Below, piece after piece: positions 51,501 to 64,000 of a DNA stretch of 64,000 nt; positions within the stretch are counted from its first letter, which is position 1; each line of letters starts with the position of its first letter. Under the pieces are notes generated by a model that did not search any database, had not been told where the DNA came from, and saw nothing but the letters and a program-made list of their open reading frames with translations. Source of the stretch: Dasyornis broadbenti (taxonomy: Eukaryota; Chordata; Aves; Passeriformes; Dasyornithidae); assembly GCA_013397935.1 (NCBI GenBank), contig VZRN01005169.1, positions 1,336,584 to 1,400,583 of the forward strand, written 5' to 3'. The position numbers and the translations under genes were made by a program.

Positions 51501-54500
51501 TCATTCGGAACACAGAGTTCAGATTCAGTTGCTGAACTTTGGAAAGGATGCAGCCAAGCTGGACAGGGTCCAGAGCAAAGCAAGGAGTGCTGCGAGCTTA
51601 GCTGCACAGGAAGGCTCAAATAATGGAGCATGTTATGTTTGAAACAGGGAAGAATGAATGTGTGGTGGGCAGATGCAGCCGTGTGTGTATTTTAATGTAT
51701 AAAAAGTTGACCATACATATAATCATAACAAATCTTCTCTATATGCACTGAAGCTGAGACAAGTAGAAGTTGGCTTTCATGTTACAGAAACTTGCAATGC
51801 AAGTATTCTGAGAAAAGTAGTGGACTATACAAAGAAAACACTCTGGAAGTTCAGGAATACCTATCATTGTGGTTTAGAGAGCAGATCTCCCCACCTGCTG
51901 GAATAATCTCTATCTACCAGATCCTGCTTTGAAGCAGAAGGATGCAGTTTGTGCATAGAGCCCAAACTGCCTTCAGGATTTATATTCCCACTAGCACATT
52001 TTACAGCAAGATCATTCCTTGCTAGGAGTCAGGTTCTTATTTTTCCAAGGCATACTGCTTCCAGGTCATACTAACATCAGTTTAAAGTGGCCGAAGCATA
52101 GCATAGCTCTCTCCACACCCTGTAAGGAACGGCTTCCACCTGCCCCAAGGCAACTGTATCCATACAAAGCAAACAGTCAAAAATTCTTCTCATTTTTGGT
52201 GTAGTTATTTGGCAAAGTTCTTGGACTCAGTGAAAGGTCTTGTAGTAAGTAAAACCTGTGGAGTATTAGTGTCAAGGGGGAAAACCACATAGATTTTATG
52301 AAGGGCATCTTTCTCAGGACTTTCCCTTGAATGTACCTGAAGTGCAGCTCAGCATTGCAAGACTCATTCAAATTGTGAGTAAAGAGGTGGCAGTGGGCTA
52401 ACAGACACATAATCTGTCCTTTTCCAGAACACTTAGATCCACACTGGATTCCCAGTGTATTCTCTTCAGATTCCTCTTCAGAGGGGTTGGGGTAAAGGGA
52501 TACTAACATGGTGCACTTAGAATGCCAAGTCTGTTGCATCTAAATTATCTGTACTGATCCAAAAAAGGATAAGGACCATAACAGCAAATTTTTAGGCTAT
52601 GAGAGACACCATAACTACAAAACAACCAGGTCAACCCTAAGTTAAATGGCTGTGTGAAACACAATATTGAACCAGCTCAGACTATACACAGGACACGCTC
52701 TTCATGTCTACATAACCAACATTCAGACTATCACCTGTACTATACAATGGATTCAGGAGTGACAAGTCATGTTCAGGGACTGGTGTTAGAGCCAGAAAGG
52801 AAGCTTGTTTGAAGAAATAACAATCAAAACAAGGAAAATATTTTTTTAGAATCATGGCCTGTCCCAGTTTAAGCCATTTGATTAGTTATCAAATTAAATA
52901 ATCACTTGAACAAATTCTGGAGGTCACCACTGCCCCAAAAAGAGTGATGGTGAACTGTGGTATTAATCAAGGATCTGTCTGATCCAAAGGCAAAAAATCC
53001 CCCGAACAAAAACTGTGATCCACCAAGAATAAGATGAACTCACTACCCCTCAGAGCTATCACTCAGTAAGACATGTTCAGATACAGTACTGAAGTTGTGG
53101 CAACAGATCCAAGGCACTGATACAGCTTATTATTAGTGCTGTTACAATTAGCACAGCTCACTTCAGGTACAACCAGCACCTCTGCCATGATTTTCACAGG
53201 TAACATTATTGTCCTAGCACATTATTCACACTTAGAAACTAAAGCAGTTACTCGTGACTGAGAATAGATACCCAGTCCAATTACCAGAGAAAAGCACTGA
53301 AAGAGAAGGATTGGCTTTAAGAAGCTGGTCTGTGCCTATTCAGTCAATGGAACAAGACAAATTGCTTCAAAAAAATCCCAAGACCTAGTTTTATCTTTGT
53401 ATTAAGTGTCCTTAAATTGCTGCAACCGTATTTCATGGCAAGTTCATTCTTGTACCACATGTTTGGGAGTGTCATTCCAGAATGGGTTTTGGAAGCTAGA
53501 ATTGCTAAGAACAGAGTGTTTTTGTTTGCCCTCACTCTTGGGTAAGTGCAATTGATTCCATGCATCAAGAAAATACACTTCTCTCAAGCAGATGTATGGA
53601 TACCCTCTTTGTTGTTAAAAAGAAACCAAAATATACATACAAATTCAAGTCCTCATATATACCAGCTTTTATGGTTACAAACGTTGGCGTGAGATTAAGA
53701 TATCAAGGCATACATTACTCCCATCTCAACTCAACCTTCTGTGATAGATTTGTCAGAATAAATACAGACTCAAACATCTTTAATTTCTATAGAAATCCTC
53801 CTAAAATCAAGGCAGCACCCTGCTTTCCATTTAAAAAAAGAAATTTGGCTAGGAGGCCTGCAGTTGTCAAAGATTAACTGAAAGCATCATTGTGTAGGTA
53901 AGAGAAGCTGAAGAATCTGGCAAAATTAAACTGAAGTGACAACTGCTGACTGGGAAGGATCCCACATACAGAATTTTAAGACCTTTTTAGCATGCGGCAA
54001 TTGATGTCCATCTCCCAGTCATTCCTAAACTGACAACCAGTTTCCCAGCAAGTGATGCCAGCACAGACACACAGGATGTAGGGCCAACCAGGAGTCAGCC
54101 AAACTAGCTCTGAGCAGTCAGTGAAGGCTAAAGCCAGTCCAAGTGTTTGTCCCCATTATCACATCCCTGGGTTTGTTTGAATTCCACAGATGCAATACAA
54201 AGGTTGTATTTAGTGACTAATGCAGTTTGACACTGAGAAGCTTAAGAGCCTGTTTTTTTACAATCAAGTTGGAAGAAACGTGCAGCAGTACAGACCTGTC
54301 ATAAGAAGCACTGTTGCACTTCTTTCCTTTGCAAGGCCATTATAAAAACCCCCCAAAAATCAAAGCTAACCCTGACCTTCCTTGCCATGTCTCTAGATGA
54401 ACAGACCCAGGAAAGTGATAAATGAAGAGGCAGTTTAGTTTTTAGTTGCTTCTGTTTCAGGGCTATGAAGGTCCAGTGTGCCTGAAAATACATCCCCTCT

Positions 54501-56620
54501 TTTCTCAGAATTGGTGTAATAAAAAATTCTTTGTCTACATGAAGTTGCCTATTCCTTTCTCCTCATTAGGTCAAAGCTTCTGCATCTTCTGAACTTTTAT
54601 AATAAAACTACTGAAGCAAGAAGATACTGTATCTAGGAGCATGTTCCAGCAATTAGGCAGAATTTCCTTCATGTTCAGTTCAACACAGACCCCATCTCAA
54701 ATTTGAAAACTGAAATTATGCCTGTTTTGAGAAGAGTTTTCCTTGCCCAACCTTTTATTCCCCACAGGCAAGTTGTCAGCCTTATTGGACATGCCACCTA
54801 CTACACTGTTGGAAGAACAACCATGGAAGAAGACCCGTGGCACTACAATTAAACTCGTTTGAGTTTGCTCATGAATAGAACAAAGTGTGTACCAACAGGA
54901 CAAACTAAAGGCTCTGAGAACTTGTGCCAATTCACAGGTCTGATGGGAATTGCCTAAGCCTGCAGCTAACTTTTACTCCATCTATAAATTACCACATTAC
55001 AGAGAAGGAAGGGATTCCAATTCAAGCTGATGCATCATCATATGGGTTATCACATGGCAGGATCTAGTTGGACTAAGGGAATCTATGTCATTTTCTGACA
55101 CAGCAGACCCAGGATGAGACTGTACAAACAGGCTGATTTATACATAGCTTCGTTATTCAATACTGATTATTTTAAATGTCTAGTCTCATGCTTGCTACTG
55201 CAGCTAAGAATAAAACCCAAGGAAACATGATTGACTACTACTGTGATAACCTGGGAAACTAGTGGTAGAGTAACGAGCAAAATTAACTTGCAATTCTGCG
55301 GAAAATTAAGTTGTAATTTTCTAGCAAAGTAATACTGCCTCTGTAATTCTCTACAATTCAACCAGTTTTCATAAAATAAACAACATACACTAACTTTCTG
55401 AGTCCAAATAGTGTGCTTAACCTCTCCCACCCCAATCCTTCACAACGTTTTTCTAGAACAGACCAGAAACAGTTAAGGAATTAAATTTCATAACACTTGT
55501 TTTGTGTTTGAGCTAGCAACACAAGCTGAAGGATACAACACCATATTAACAGTAAGTATTTTCAGCAGAAACAACAAAAAAAAGAAACGGCTTTAGAATT
55601 GCCTCCAGGTGCCAGAAAGCTCACAAAGTAGCTCAAAACCATGAGTGTGTCTGAGGCATTCAGATAAACATAGGTTTTGCCATTTACTCTTTCACAAAAA
55701 ACTACTACATTAAAAGGAAATTATCAGGGGAGCAGAGGGAAAGAAACAGAAAGACTAAGTCCATGTTGAAGGCAAGACAGATTTGGATTTCCACTTAGGG
55801 TAGGCATATTTACCAGAGTGCTCTTTCCCCAATTAAAAATGGATGCTTTTCAAATGGTTGTGATGATAAAAATATGGAAGGAACTATACCTGCTTTCTAG
55901 GCTTAGCCTGTCACAGTACAAAGTGTACTGTTGAGTTCACTGCCTGATTCACCCTGCTAATTGGGAAAAATGCAGAAGTGCATCCTACTCCCTCAGTTAC
56001 TCACTCACGATTTAAATGGCCACACACTCATACTCACTAATGTGAGGACAGCTTTGTTTATGGTGACATATTTGTTACTCATCTAATTAAGGTGGAATAA
56101 GCCAAGACCTTTATTCAGGAGTGTCAACAAAGAGATTAAGCAAAAAGCAGTGTGTAGAACTACCACTATCCTTAAATTCCTTTATGAGCTTTTTAAAAAA
56201 GCAAGGGCAGAGCAGCCCTTACTGCCATTCCTGGTTCTCTGGGATGAAGGACTGGAGAGAAGCACTCTCCAAGCTCTCAGAGACAATCAGACCAGAATAA
56301 CAAGCTGTTGTACCAAAGCAGAGAAGTTATTTCTGGCCTTTAAGTTAAACAACCGAGACAACACCAGCAACCACTTAGGATCAGAAATGGCAAAAATCAA
56401 TCTTAATAAAACCAAAATTGTGTGATGTGGACAGAGCTATTAATGTAATCTGTATCACTAAGCACAAGGCTCATTAAACACTTACCAAGGCAAGATTTCT
56501 GCACCTAGCTTGGCTGCCACGATTCTCCACACTGCCAGCCCTCTCCGTGCTCTCATGCATGTGCTCTGGAGAGATTTCCGATGCCATTTCAGGAGAATCC
56601 GACAGGAGATTCCTAGGCAT
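44520..56620 (-). CDS. PROSER2: PROSER2, proline and serine rich protein 2
   Basis: Three coding exons on the minus strand (56620-56486, 46648-46396, 45505-44520) join in frame to 457 residues plus stop; human PROSER2 is 435 aa. Function is poorly known. Visible order: a Ser/charged N-terminus; DDESLKYLTHEEQDVLMFFE, a conserved, probably helical block (about residues 46-75); an acidic Ser-rich stretch; a proline-rich segment (PPHPPAPPP, LPAPPPPPV); FPSNINITNVSGKEF; an Ala/Glu-rich helix (NVQERRAQVLANINGGALL); and a C-terminus with two copies of EAL-x-KLGL-x-K. The start is the Met of MPRNLL, which has G at -3 and matches the family's usual length. An upstream in-frame Met at 56665 would add 15 residues. 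The gene faces UPF2 tail to tail, as in human. Confidence 0.9.
45506..46395 (-). other. PROSER2 intron, 0.9 kb
   Basis: Intron between the second and last coding exons. Nothing else recognised. Confidence 0.85.
46396..46648 (-). CDS. PROSER2: PROSER2 second coding exon
   Basis: Acceptor gttccccatag, donor gtagct. Reads DDESLKYLTHEEQDVLMFFE, then TIDALEDDLEEMALRD and EDIIDLVQSTPESSDHEGPP, ending one base into a codon. The EDIIDLVQ segment is shared with the mammalian protein. Confidence 0.93.
46649..56485 (-). other. PROSER2 intron, 9.8 kb
   Basis: Contains a short poly(A) run near 46735-46750, an ancient LINE-like fragment at about 50630-50880 and a doubtful CR1-like stretch near 51535-51640. 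No exon recognised; open frames here are short and featureless. Confidence 0.75.
50630..50880. repeat. Ancient CR1/L3-type LINE fragment
   Basis: Reads cttcccagatgcatctgtgt, then acagcccttaatgagccttt, ctgtggcagggagttccaga, gtcaaaaagtgcttcct and cttttcatttggtga. The order resembles the ancient amniote L3/CR1-like 3' region known from turtle and bird genomes. Strongly diverged; limits approximate, recognised from memory. Confidence 0.5.
56486..56620 (-). CDS. PROSER2: PROSER2 first coding exon
   Basis: Reads MPRNLLSDSPEMASEISPEH, then ERAGSVENRG to CRNLAL (45 codons), with donor TTG|gtaagt in phase 0. The spacing to the conserved DDESLKYL block fits the family N-terminus. Confidence 0.8.
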
Positions 56621-56701
56621 CACACTTTCTTGACTTATTGATCCCGATGCAGCACAGAATGCCATCAGCGTGTTATGTGGGGCTGCTCGCTTTATTCATG
56701 T
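56621..56701 (-). other. PROSER2: PROSER2 5' UTR part of the first coding exon
   Basis: On the minus strand, ctctgtttccag ends just before 56701, so this exon begins there after splicing from an upstream non-coding exon. The segment contains a short upstream ORF and an extra in-frame Met (56665). The upstream exon and promoter were not located and may be beyond 64000. Confidence 0.65.
56673..56699 (-). promoter_or_regulatory. Upstream ORF in the PROSER2 5' UTR
   Basis: ATG two bases into the exon, encoding MNKASSPT then TAA, 52 bases before the chosen start. It ends before the Met at 56665, so reinitiation would be possible. Whether it is translated or conserved cannot be told from here. Confidence 0.5.
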
Positions 56702-56704
56702 CTG

Positions 56705-59700
56705 GAAACAGAGAACATGGTATGGTTAAATCTGCTTGTTAAAACACTTGCAAAGGAGTGGAAAATAAATGGCAAAAAAAGATTCCACGCAAGTTAATAA
56801 AAGGCATACCTGTATGCTCTGGAACACATCTACCACTTTATGGGCATCTTTTAAAAAAATTATTTTATTCAAAAAGATTACTAAACTTCAACAGAGAAAG
56901 GTTCTGTATCTCATATCTTGTGTTTCCAAACCAGGTATCTACAGACAGTTAGAAGCAAGGACCCTGCATATATCCTTGTCCTGTAGATTCAGTTTGTTTT
57001 CCATTATGACACATCATTAACAGTAATAAAAATCCCACTGACTGAGATACCAACTGGCCCAGTTCAAGTACCTTTATCTTTATTCGGTTTTAAACATGAA
57101 CTCCATTTATGAGATCACATGAGGGAAACAGAACCCCGTTCATTTCCTAACACTGCTGCAGTTAACTTGTGTTGTTGAAACAGCTCTATGCCACCTGCTT
57201 CTGGTGAAAGATCCATGAGCAGAACTTGGTGCCATTTTTACACCAGCACATTACAAATTGCATTTTAAAGCTTCAAGAGCTTTTATTTCACTCAGCCATG
57301 AAGAAACAGTACTTGTACATTTGGAAGACACTTACTGAAACAGACATATGCACCAGCACTCAGTGGAGCAAAAGCTCCCAGTTTAAGCTTCCCCAATGCC
57401 CAGTTCTGTAAAACCTCTCTGAATTGTCGTCATCTCCCAAAACACTCTGGCAGAACTTTTTCTTTTATTCTCAAGGACACACACACAAAAGTCATCTTAG
57501 TGCACTAACAGCATGAACAGGGGTAGGCAAAAAGTAGAACCTAGCTCATTTCTCGCTTCAGTACATTAAACCACCCTTTGCAATGAGAAATCGCCTTGTT
57601 TGCTAACAGTCAATCTTTTCACCCACCCTGCCTGTGACCCATGAACAGCAGTGACACATTCCTCAAAACAGCTGGTTCTGAGGTACCACCTTATATGCAA
57701 CCAGCTGGGAACTGGACACCATTCCCCTGACACTGCACAAATTAAATGAGATGGCCCTGCTTCCCAAGTGCTTCTCCCTTTATTATGGTTCAAGAGGCGA
57801 CATGAGAAGCAAAGTCAGGCCTGCATTTCCAATTCAATCGGATTACTTCTCCTTGCTCCCCACGGCTGTGGGCTGAGGGCTGAGAAACCAGAGCCTTCTG
57901 GTAAGCTGATTAGTGTTTCATAGCAGTGAGATAACATCTGCCAATACTGAGCAACAATTCCATCCCGCTGATCTCTCATCCCAGGAGAGGGCTATGACAT
58001 TACCAGAGGTGCATTGCCTGTGCCGCAGTACCAACGTGTCCTGTGAGAAAGCTCCCACACAATGCAGCTAGGCTGCAGTCCAGCAAGTCTTGGAAGCACA
58101 TCCACAATCCAGAGCACTGTGTCGCCACAACAAAAACATCTCATAGCCCTGCTTATGAACATTAGGTCTAACGATCAAGATTTAGCCTTGCATTAACACA
58201 AAAAGAACATTCTTCCTTTTTTTCTATTAATAACTTTAGCAATAAATGATATAATGCACCCTCAGAATAATGGACTTTAAGTGATGCCAGAGGTAGAAAC
58301 ATGCTCATGGTCCTTGTTTTCAGACTCACAGAACAGACAGACATGGGAGCACTGAGGTAGCTGCTGTACCTCTGGGTGCTGCAGAAAGCTAAACAGGAAA
58401 AGAGCTGCCCAAGTATGGAACATACCCTGCAAAAGAAGCTCCATCTGCAACAAACTCTGTGGTGATGAAAGCCACACACAAACACACCCCCTCAAGAGAA
58501 TCGATGCAATTTTTAGAAGCCAATATGATCAGTGAAAATCTTTACTCCTCTGAAATACTACAAATAAACAAACAAATATATATAAATTTTGGAACACTAT
58601 CAGAGAAAATCTTGACACCTCTGAAATTCACAGAAAACTCCCACTGACTTCACATTTCATCCAATGACAGTCAAGGTGATGTTCAGATGGGAAAAAAAGA
58701 ACTAGCAAGAGGTGAGTACTGCCACTGACATCCAACACAAGGTAAATATTATTTCTTATCAGCACTTTTAAGCTGTAGCATGAAATTTTCATCCAGGCGG
58801 TCCCAATATAAAATGAACACACCATGTTTGTTCAGCCCCTCACTGATGCCATAGACAACAAGATTTCTGTAATTATACTCAAAACTATGAACATTTTATG
58901 GAATATATTATGGGAGGTCATAGCTGCAGATTACAACAGATACCATAAATAAGATCTACATTTAAAGACTAACCAGGTCAAGATACTAATCCAAGTTACC
59001 AAGAAACCAAACAAGACGCCCAGATTTTGAGGGAGAAGCATTTAGGGGTATTGTTCTGCCTTCTGCAACAGCAATATCTTAGTATAACCAGGACTGAGTT
59101 TCATGGTGGGCTATCTGCATTCAGGACAGTAGGAACACCCAGATTCAGCAGCAATAAACATTAAAGCCACGAATTCTAAATAACAACAAATAACTCTGCT
59201 CCCAGCAAGCTCCCATTACTCATTCTGGAGCTCCAGTTCAGATGTTTCACAAAGCTCCTGAACAATGACTAAAAGCAGTGAGTGTGACTGGTTCAGAGAG
59301 CCGCCCACACAAGAGCCAGTATCAAACAATACAGCACTGGTCCTGCTTTTGTGTTGGAAGCTGGGGCTTCTTTGGGAGTTTTACTCTTTTCAGAAAAGCC
59401 TGGGAGTGGTGCAATGGCCTGTGAGCCTGCAGAAAAGGTGTGGGGGAAGATTTTTTTCCCCTTCTATCTTTTACGTCATCTTTAACACATCAAGGGTACA
59501 TTGCCAATAAAATCATAATCCATTCATATACATTATTTCTTCTCCCCTTTGCTGTGTTTTTCATGCTTTGAGAAACTCCTAGACCTTTGTACGATGTCTA
59601 GAGCAGCTACAGCTGAGGCTGCCTAGCACTGCTGCAATACACACAGCATGTTTTACAGACAAATTCCCCTCCTAACCATGGCTAACACTAAAATCCCTTC

Positions 59701-60039
59701 ACCTTTTTTATGTCATCTCTATTAAGCAACAGACGTTAAAGATTTAAGACAGAAATAGACAAGAATCTGATGAATTTCCAGACCCCGTTTCAGTAGGATT
59801 GCCAAGGTAACAAGCAGGGTTCAAAAATAAGGTAACCTTGCTCAGAGAGAGCAGGAACAGCAGGACAACAGGCAGCTGCTCCTCCTGACCTTCAGAGATG
59901 CATTAAATATGAAAGTTGCTCGCAATGGGATTTGTTGTTCAGTCGTTGTAGTGGGTATTTTTTAGCTTGGTTTAACAGACATGTGCCCATACCATTAGAG
60001 ATTAATAATAAAAAAAAAAAAAANNNNNNNNNNNNNNNN

Positions 60040-60070
<31 letters not shown>

Positions 60071-63000
60071 GACCATGACACAGGAGAGCAGAAGTATGTC
60101 AGGAAAAGTGCTGTTTGGAGAGAGGATCCCAGATATTAAACCAGAAAGGCATCTTAGGGCAGATGTGATTCTATCAGCTGAAGTGATCACTTCTTGGTTA
60201 CACTAGAGAGAGCCTTCATGAGATATTTAAAACAATATAAGTCACATATCACGCATATTTTTCAGATGGTAGAAGGAGGAAATTGAAAGATTCTGAAGTC
60301 AGCACTGAATTTCACCTCCAAAGATTTAATTTTGCTTTGACAGAAGCAAATAATTCAGAGAGAATGTATTAAGTTGCGATCAAAGATAAGGTGCGGTCTG
60401 TCCTTTCCAAAAGCATATTTTTATAGTTTTGCTGACTAAGGTTACTTCTTCACTGAAGCTCAATGTTAGCATTTACAAGGGACTGTTTCTATAGTAGCAG
60501 GAGATTGAAAGAATTTTTTATTAACAATCCTGTTTGAAGACTAGCTTAATAGGGAAAAAGATCAATCCCACAAAAGTGCAAGACATTTAAATGCTAAAAA
60601 TCAACTGCTACGTAAGCTAGGAGCCAAAAGTCAGAAGACAGCACTAGGCCATTAACTGCACAATATACTTGAGGTGAGTTGGCAACTTTTAGAAAATTGT
60701 CATACATTTTTAAAAGGGCACAAGATCAGTCTGTCCCTTTCACTATACATACAATTTCTAGAACACTCTTTGCATGAAACATTTTTCAAGATAGATTTCC
60801 AAGCCTCGACTGTACTCCGAGCATCACACACACTTTGGCTTTGTTCCTAACCAGCTCCTTCTCAGTGATTCAACTGAAACAGAAGAAGTGCCCAGTGAAC
60901 TTCAAGGTTGGTTTAATGCCTGCTGTGTACAGACATACCAATGTACATCCTGTCAGTCACCTTGTATTCCATGTTGGTGGTTGAGTTTGGGGAGTTAAGC
61001 ATCTGGAAAAAACATCTGGAAATACTCTGTGGTCATTACCAGTGTTACATGGGATAGGTTTTATAAAAACAATGGTAAAGGGACAGACTAGAGACCTCTA
61101 TCTCTATCAGCCTCTGACAGTTGGCAGCAGAGCATGTAAAACAAGGCAAAGGAGAGTAGGAATTCATTCAGATTCCTGCATGCTGTGGTTGTTTTGGGAA
61201 CCACAGGGCTTCCCAAAACAGGCCAGGTATTTGTGTCTAATAACCTCATGAAGTTTTCCTTGTATTAAGTGCTCCTGCAACATACCTTTGAACCAGCTGT
61301 ACAAGACCAGAGCTAAACAAAACTGGATGGCCCATGACATGTCTTTACTGAACCACGGCTGTTTCAAACTCTTTAAAATTAGCTGATGATTAGTTATGGT
61401 GGACACACTTCCTCCTTCTGAACAGGGCTATCAGTAACTGATTTCTTCTTGCTTCCTTCAATATGTGAAATACTGAGTAAATCCTTGAGCTTTAGAGGTA
61501 ACCATACTCTTGTGATGTACAGTCAGATTAAAGCTTTCTGGTAAAAGAATAGACTAAGTAATTGTACTGCCTACAAAGGCCAAATCTCACAGGCAAGTTG
61601 ACTAATTCTAGGAGCACACAGGAACAGCTGAAAAGGTTTTGCTGAGCACATAAAACCCCCACAGAATCAGACAGTAAATTTATAAGCTGTTCTTACAGCA
61701 AGAAACAAAACAAAACTGAAGTAACAATAGAGAACAGCTGATGTTTAGGAAGCAAGGTAAACCAAAACTGGCCAACATGGTTAAATTCTGACTTTTCTTC
61801 TCCATGTCATAAGTGTAGAAGCTTATGATAACATTTAGTATGATTCACATTCGTTATCTGCTCATGAAAAATCCTGTCTATTTGAAACAGTCATGGCTAT
61901 TTAACATCCAGTAACCCGGAAACATTCCTGCCCTTGTTTAGAGAGGGACTGTCACCAGAGTATGGCCAGAAAAATAGAAATGCTGACCATTAATAAAAAA
62001 AAAAAAAAAAAAACCCAAAAAATACACGGACATGGAATCTGTGACAGTAAGGCACGCTAAATGAGAGCCAGGCCAACAGCATTTGTACAGACACTGCCTT
62101 GGACAGCACTGTTGATTTGCAAAACAGGTGACCAGTAGGACTGAACAATGTTTAGCCAAGTGTGAGCTCAGGGGCTCTCATGTCAGCCCACGACAGATAC
62201 GCAACAAAGTAATTACAGAGTGCCAACAACCATGCAAGACTCCCAGAATTCAATGTATGTAACCCCGATATTTAGTTTTAAACTTTCTGGTTTCTGTGCC
62301 ACATTTGTGACAATTCAAACTTTCTTCTACAGGCCGAGGAGCTACAAAATCCGTTAGTTTTAAAGCTAAAAACAAAGATTCTCTCAGTCCTCCAAATCTG
62401 GAAGCTGGAGCCTCAAGAAACACACTGAATGTCATTCATACAACTCATGCTAGAATTTGTGAGAGCTGCCAACAGTTCAATAACTAATCCTGTGTACATA
62501 CATTTTTGAAAAAACTAGATGGGCAAGGCACCAATTCAGTAAAACTTAAATCTGACTTCACTAGGACATTTCATCACACACTTAAATGGTTCAGTGAATT
62601 GGATCTCAAATTAAATGTAGCAACCACTTAAACAGAAAGGAAACAATCACAAATCAACATTTTCATCACCCAAGTAATAATTCAATTACTACACTGAATT
62701 CTCTAAATCATGCTTTGCTCAGAAATGATGCCTAAGGTCACAACTTTGACCACATTAATCCAAGCCTCGAGATACCAGAAAACGAGGATTCCATACTGTG
62801 CTTCATTCTTAATTGGTCCTTCTAGCTTTTCAAGAACATCCTTTTTAGTGTTTTGAGATCCTATACTTTAGAGACTTTGTTACCTACAACCAAGCCAGCA
62901 CAAGAGTGTAAATCACCAGTACCTCACACTCCTCTCTGTAGTTTTTGGGAAATGCTCCTTCTTTTAAGGCAGACAGTGGAATATCAGTGCAGGATTTGAT

Positions 63001-63999
63001 GATGCTAAACACATTGGTCTATCTTCCAAGACAGAATTTATCAGGGGGAAAAAAGGCATCTGTGAAGCATACACCCACACATCTTTGCCTTTTCCCTTGC
63101 AAATAAACTCTGTTCCTAGTTCACTACATCAGCAACAGCATCAGCTGAATCTTGTGGTCTGAAATGAAGGCCAGTGGCAAAGGCCCTATACAACATCAGG
63201 GATTAAATCACCAAAGATCCCTAAAGTGCTCACATTTCCCACATGTTTACAGTGACAAAATCTCTTCCTGCCCCAACTAAAAATAAAACCATGGCCAGTG
63301 GCAAGCAGTTACTTTTCTTTAGATTAGGTCTTACATAAAGGATAATGATAAGGTTCTCACTGGTACTCTCCAGCTGAGATTTGATGACCAGTAGCTGCTC
63401 AGTGGAAGAACTGTGCAACTCCCAGAGCTGCCTCCTCCAGTCCTATATGGGGCTTTAAACACATCCAGGTGATGGCTGAGCTCTCCTCCAAGTTCAGATG
63501 TCCTTATGCAAATTTCAACAAGGAAAGAGTCCCATTCTTTTCAAGTTACTCTTTTTAAATCTCCCCTGTTAACATCAGGGTGGTGCTATCTGTGACAGCC
63601 AACACTTTAGAACCATGAAGTGTACATAAACAATTTCAGGCACAGACGCCTCTGTAATTAGTCAACTTCTGTCTTGTTACAGGTGCAGCATTGCTGGGGT
63701 TTAGGGTTTCATTATGTAACTACTGCTATAGTCATAGCAATGGTGAGCCAAAGCCTGTTTTACAGAGTATTTAGAATAGCAAGACAATTTTCAGCCCCAG
63801 TACAGCTGTGTCACAGTCTCACAACTGGATTTTAGGCTGCTCTCCTATATTTCTTTTTATGATTGCTGTGCTGGTGCAGGGAAGAAAACAGAGGACATCT
63901 GAGGCACAAAGCAAGGGTGTTTACTTTAAAAATTAACTAATTTATGGACATTTCATTCCTATTTAAGTACATAAAGGTCTGCCTGCCCAAGGTAAACAG
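56705..63999 (-). other. PROSER2 upstream intron / 5' region
   Basis: No coding exon, CpG-rich promoter or transposon recognised. It contains the assembly gap at 60024-60039 and a poly(A) run near 61996-62014. An upstream PROSER2 5' UTR exon may be hidden here or lie beyond the window. Confidence 0.55.
60009..60067. other. Assembly gap inside a poly(A) run
   Basis: Sixteen N (60024-60039) flanked on both sides by runs of A. The true length of the homopolymer, or whatever interrupts it, is unknown. Confidence 0.98.
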
Positions 64000-64000
64000 C

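Noticed and set aside
51535..51640. Possible CR1 piece (ggatgcagccaagctggaca and following bases)
   Set aside because: Resembles CR1 ORF2 text only loosely and lacks the terminal signatures, so not called.
1..64000. Prokaryotic systems, CRISPR arrays, endogenous retroviral genes, rRNA or tRNA genes
   Set aside because: None recognised by eye. Covariance-model searches for small RNAs (tRNAscan-SE, Infernal) could not be run, so small intronic RNAs cannot be excluded.

Overview
This window looks like nuclear genomic DNA from a bird. It carries truncated CR1 retroposons with avian-type 3' ends, including one long reverse-transcriptase fragment. It also holds two vertebrate protein genes, UPF2 and PROSER2, arranged tail to tail as in human chromosome band 10p14 (established knowledge, not a search). 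There is no bacterial, phage, CRISPR or operon content. Almost all longer open frames are chance frames in introns, or they read antisense to or through real exons.

Layout. Positions 254-30967 (+) hold the C-terminal half of UPF2, the adaptor of nonsense-mediated mRNA decay (NMD): 14 coding exons, all with GT-AG introns, that join in one unbroken frame of 657 codons plus stop. The 5' half and promoter of UPF2 lie left of the window. The last coding exon supplies only 10 coding bases, and a likely 3' UTR with poly(A) signal runs to about 32175. Positions 32175-41650 are intergenic, more GC-rich, and contain several CR1 copies. Positions 44520-56620 (-) hold the whole PROSER2 coding region in three coding exons (about 457 aa). 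Its candidate 3' UTR reaches down to about 41650, and a 5' UTR exon with a short upstream ORF lies just right of the start. Positions 56705-64000 are the upstream intron of PROSER2, where I recognise no exon. A 16-base assembly gap in a poly(A) run sits at 60024-60039.

How the genes work. UPF2 bridges UPF3 (through its third MIF4G domain) and UPF1 (through a C-terminal helix plus beta-hairpin); the exons for both regions are in the window. PROSER2 is a poorly understood proline/serine-rich protein. The two genes are neighbours by conserved synteny; nothing in the sequence suggests a shared pathway.

I did not find a new biological system. The points most worth a second look are the UPF2 stop arrangement, where intron retention would change the protein by only two residues; a repeated EAL-x-KLGL-x-K motif in PROSER2; an unidentified coding-like block next to a CR1 end; an A- and C-rich tract in the candidate PROSER2 3' UTR; and two intronic stretches that may be conserved non-coding elements.
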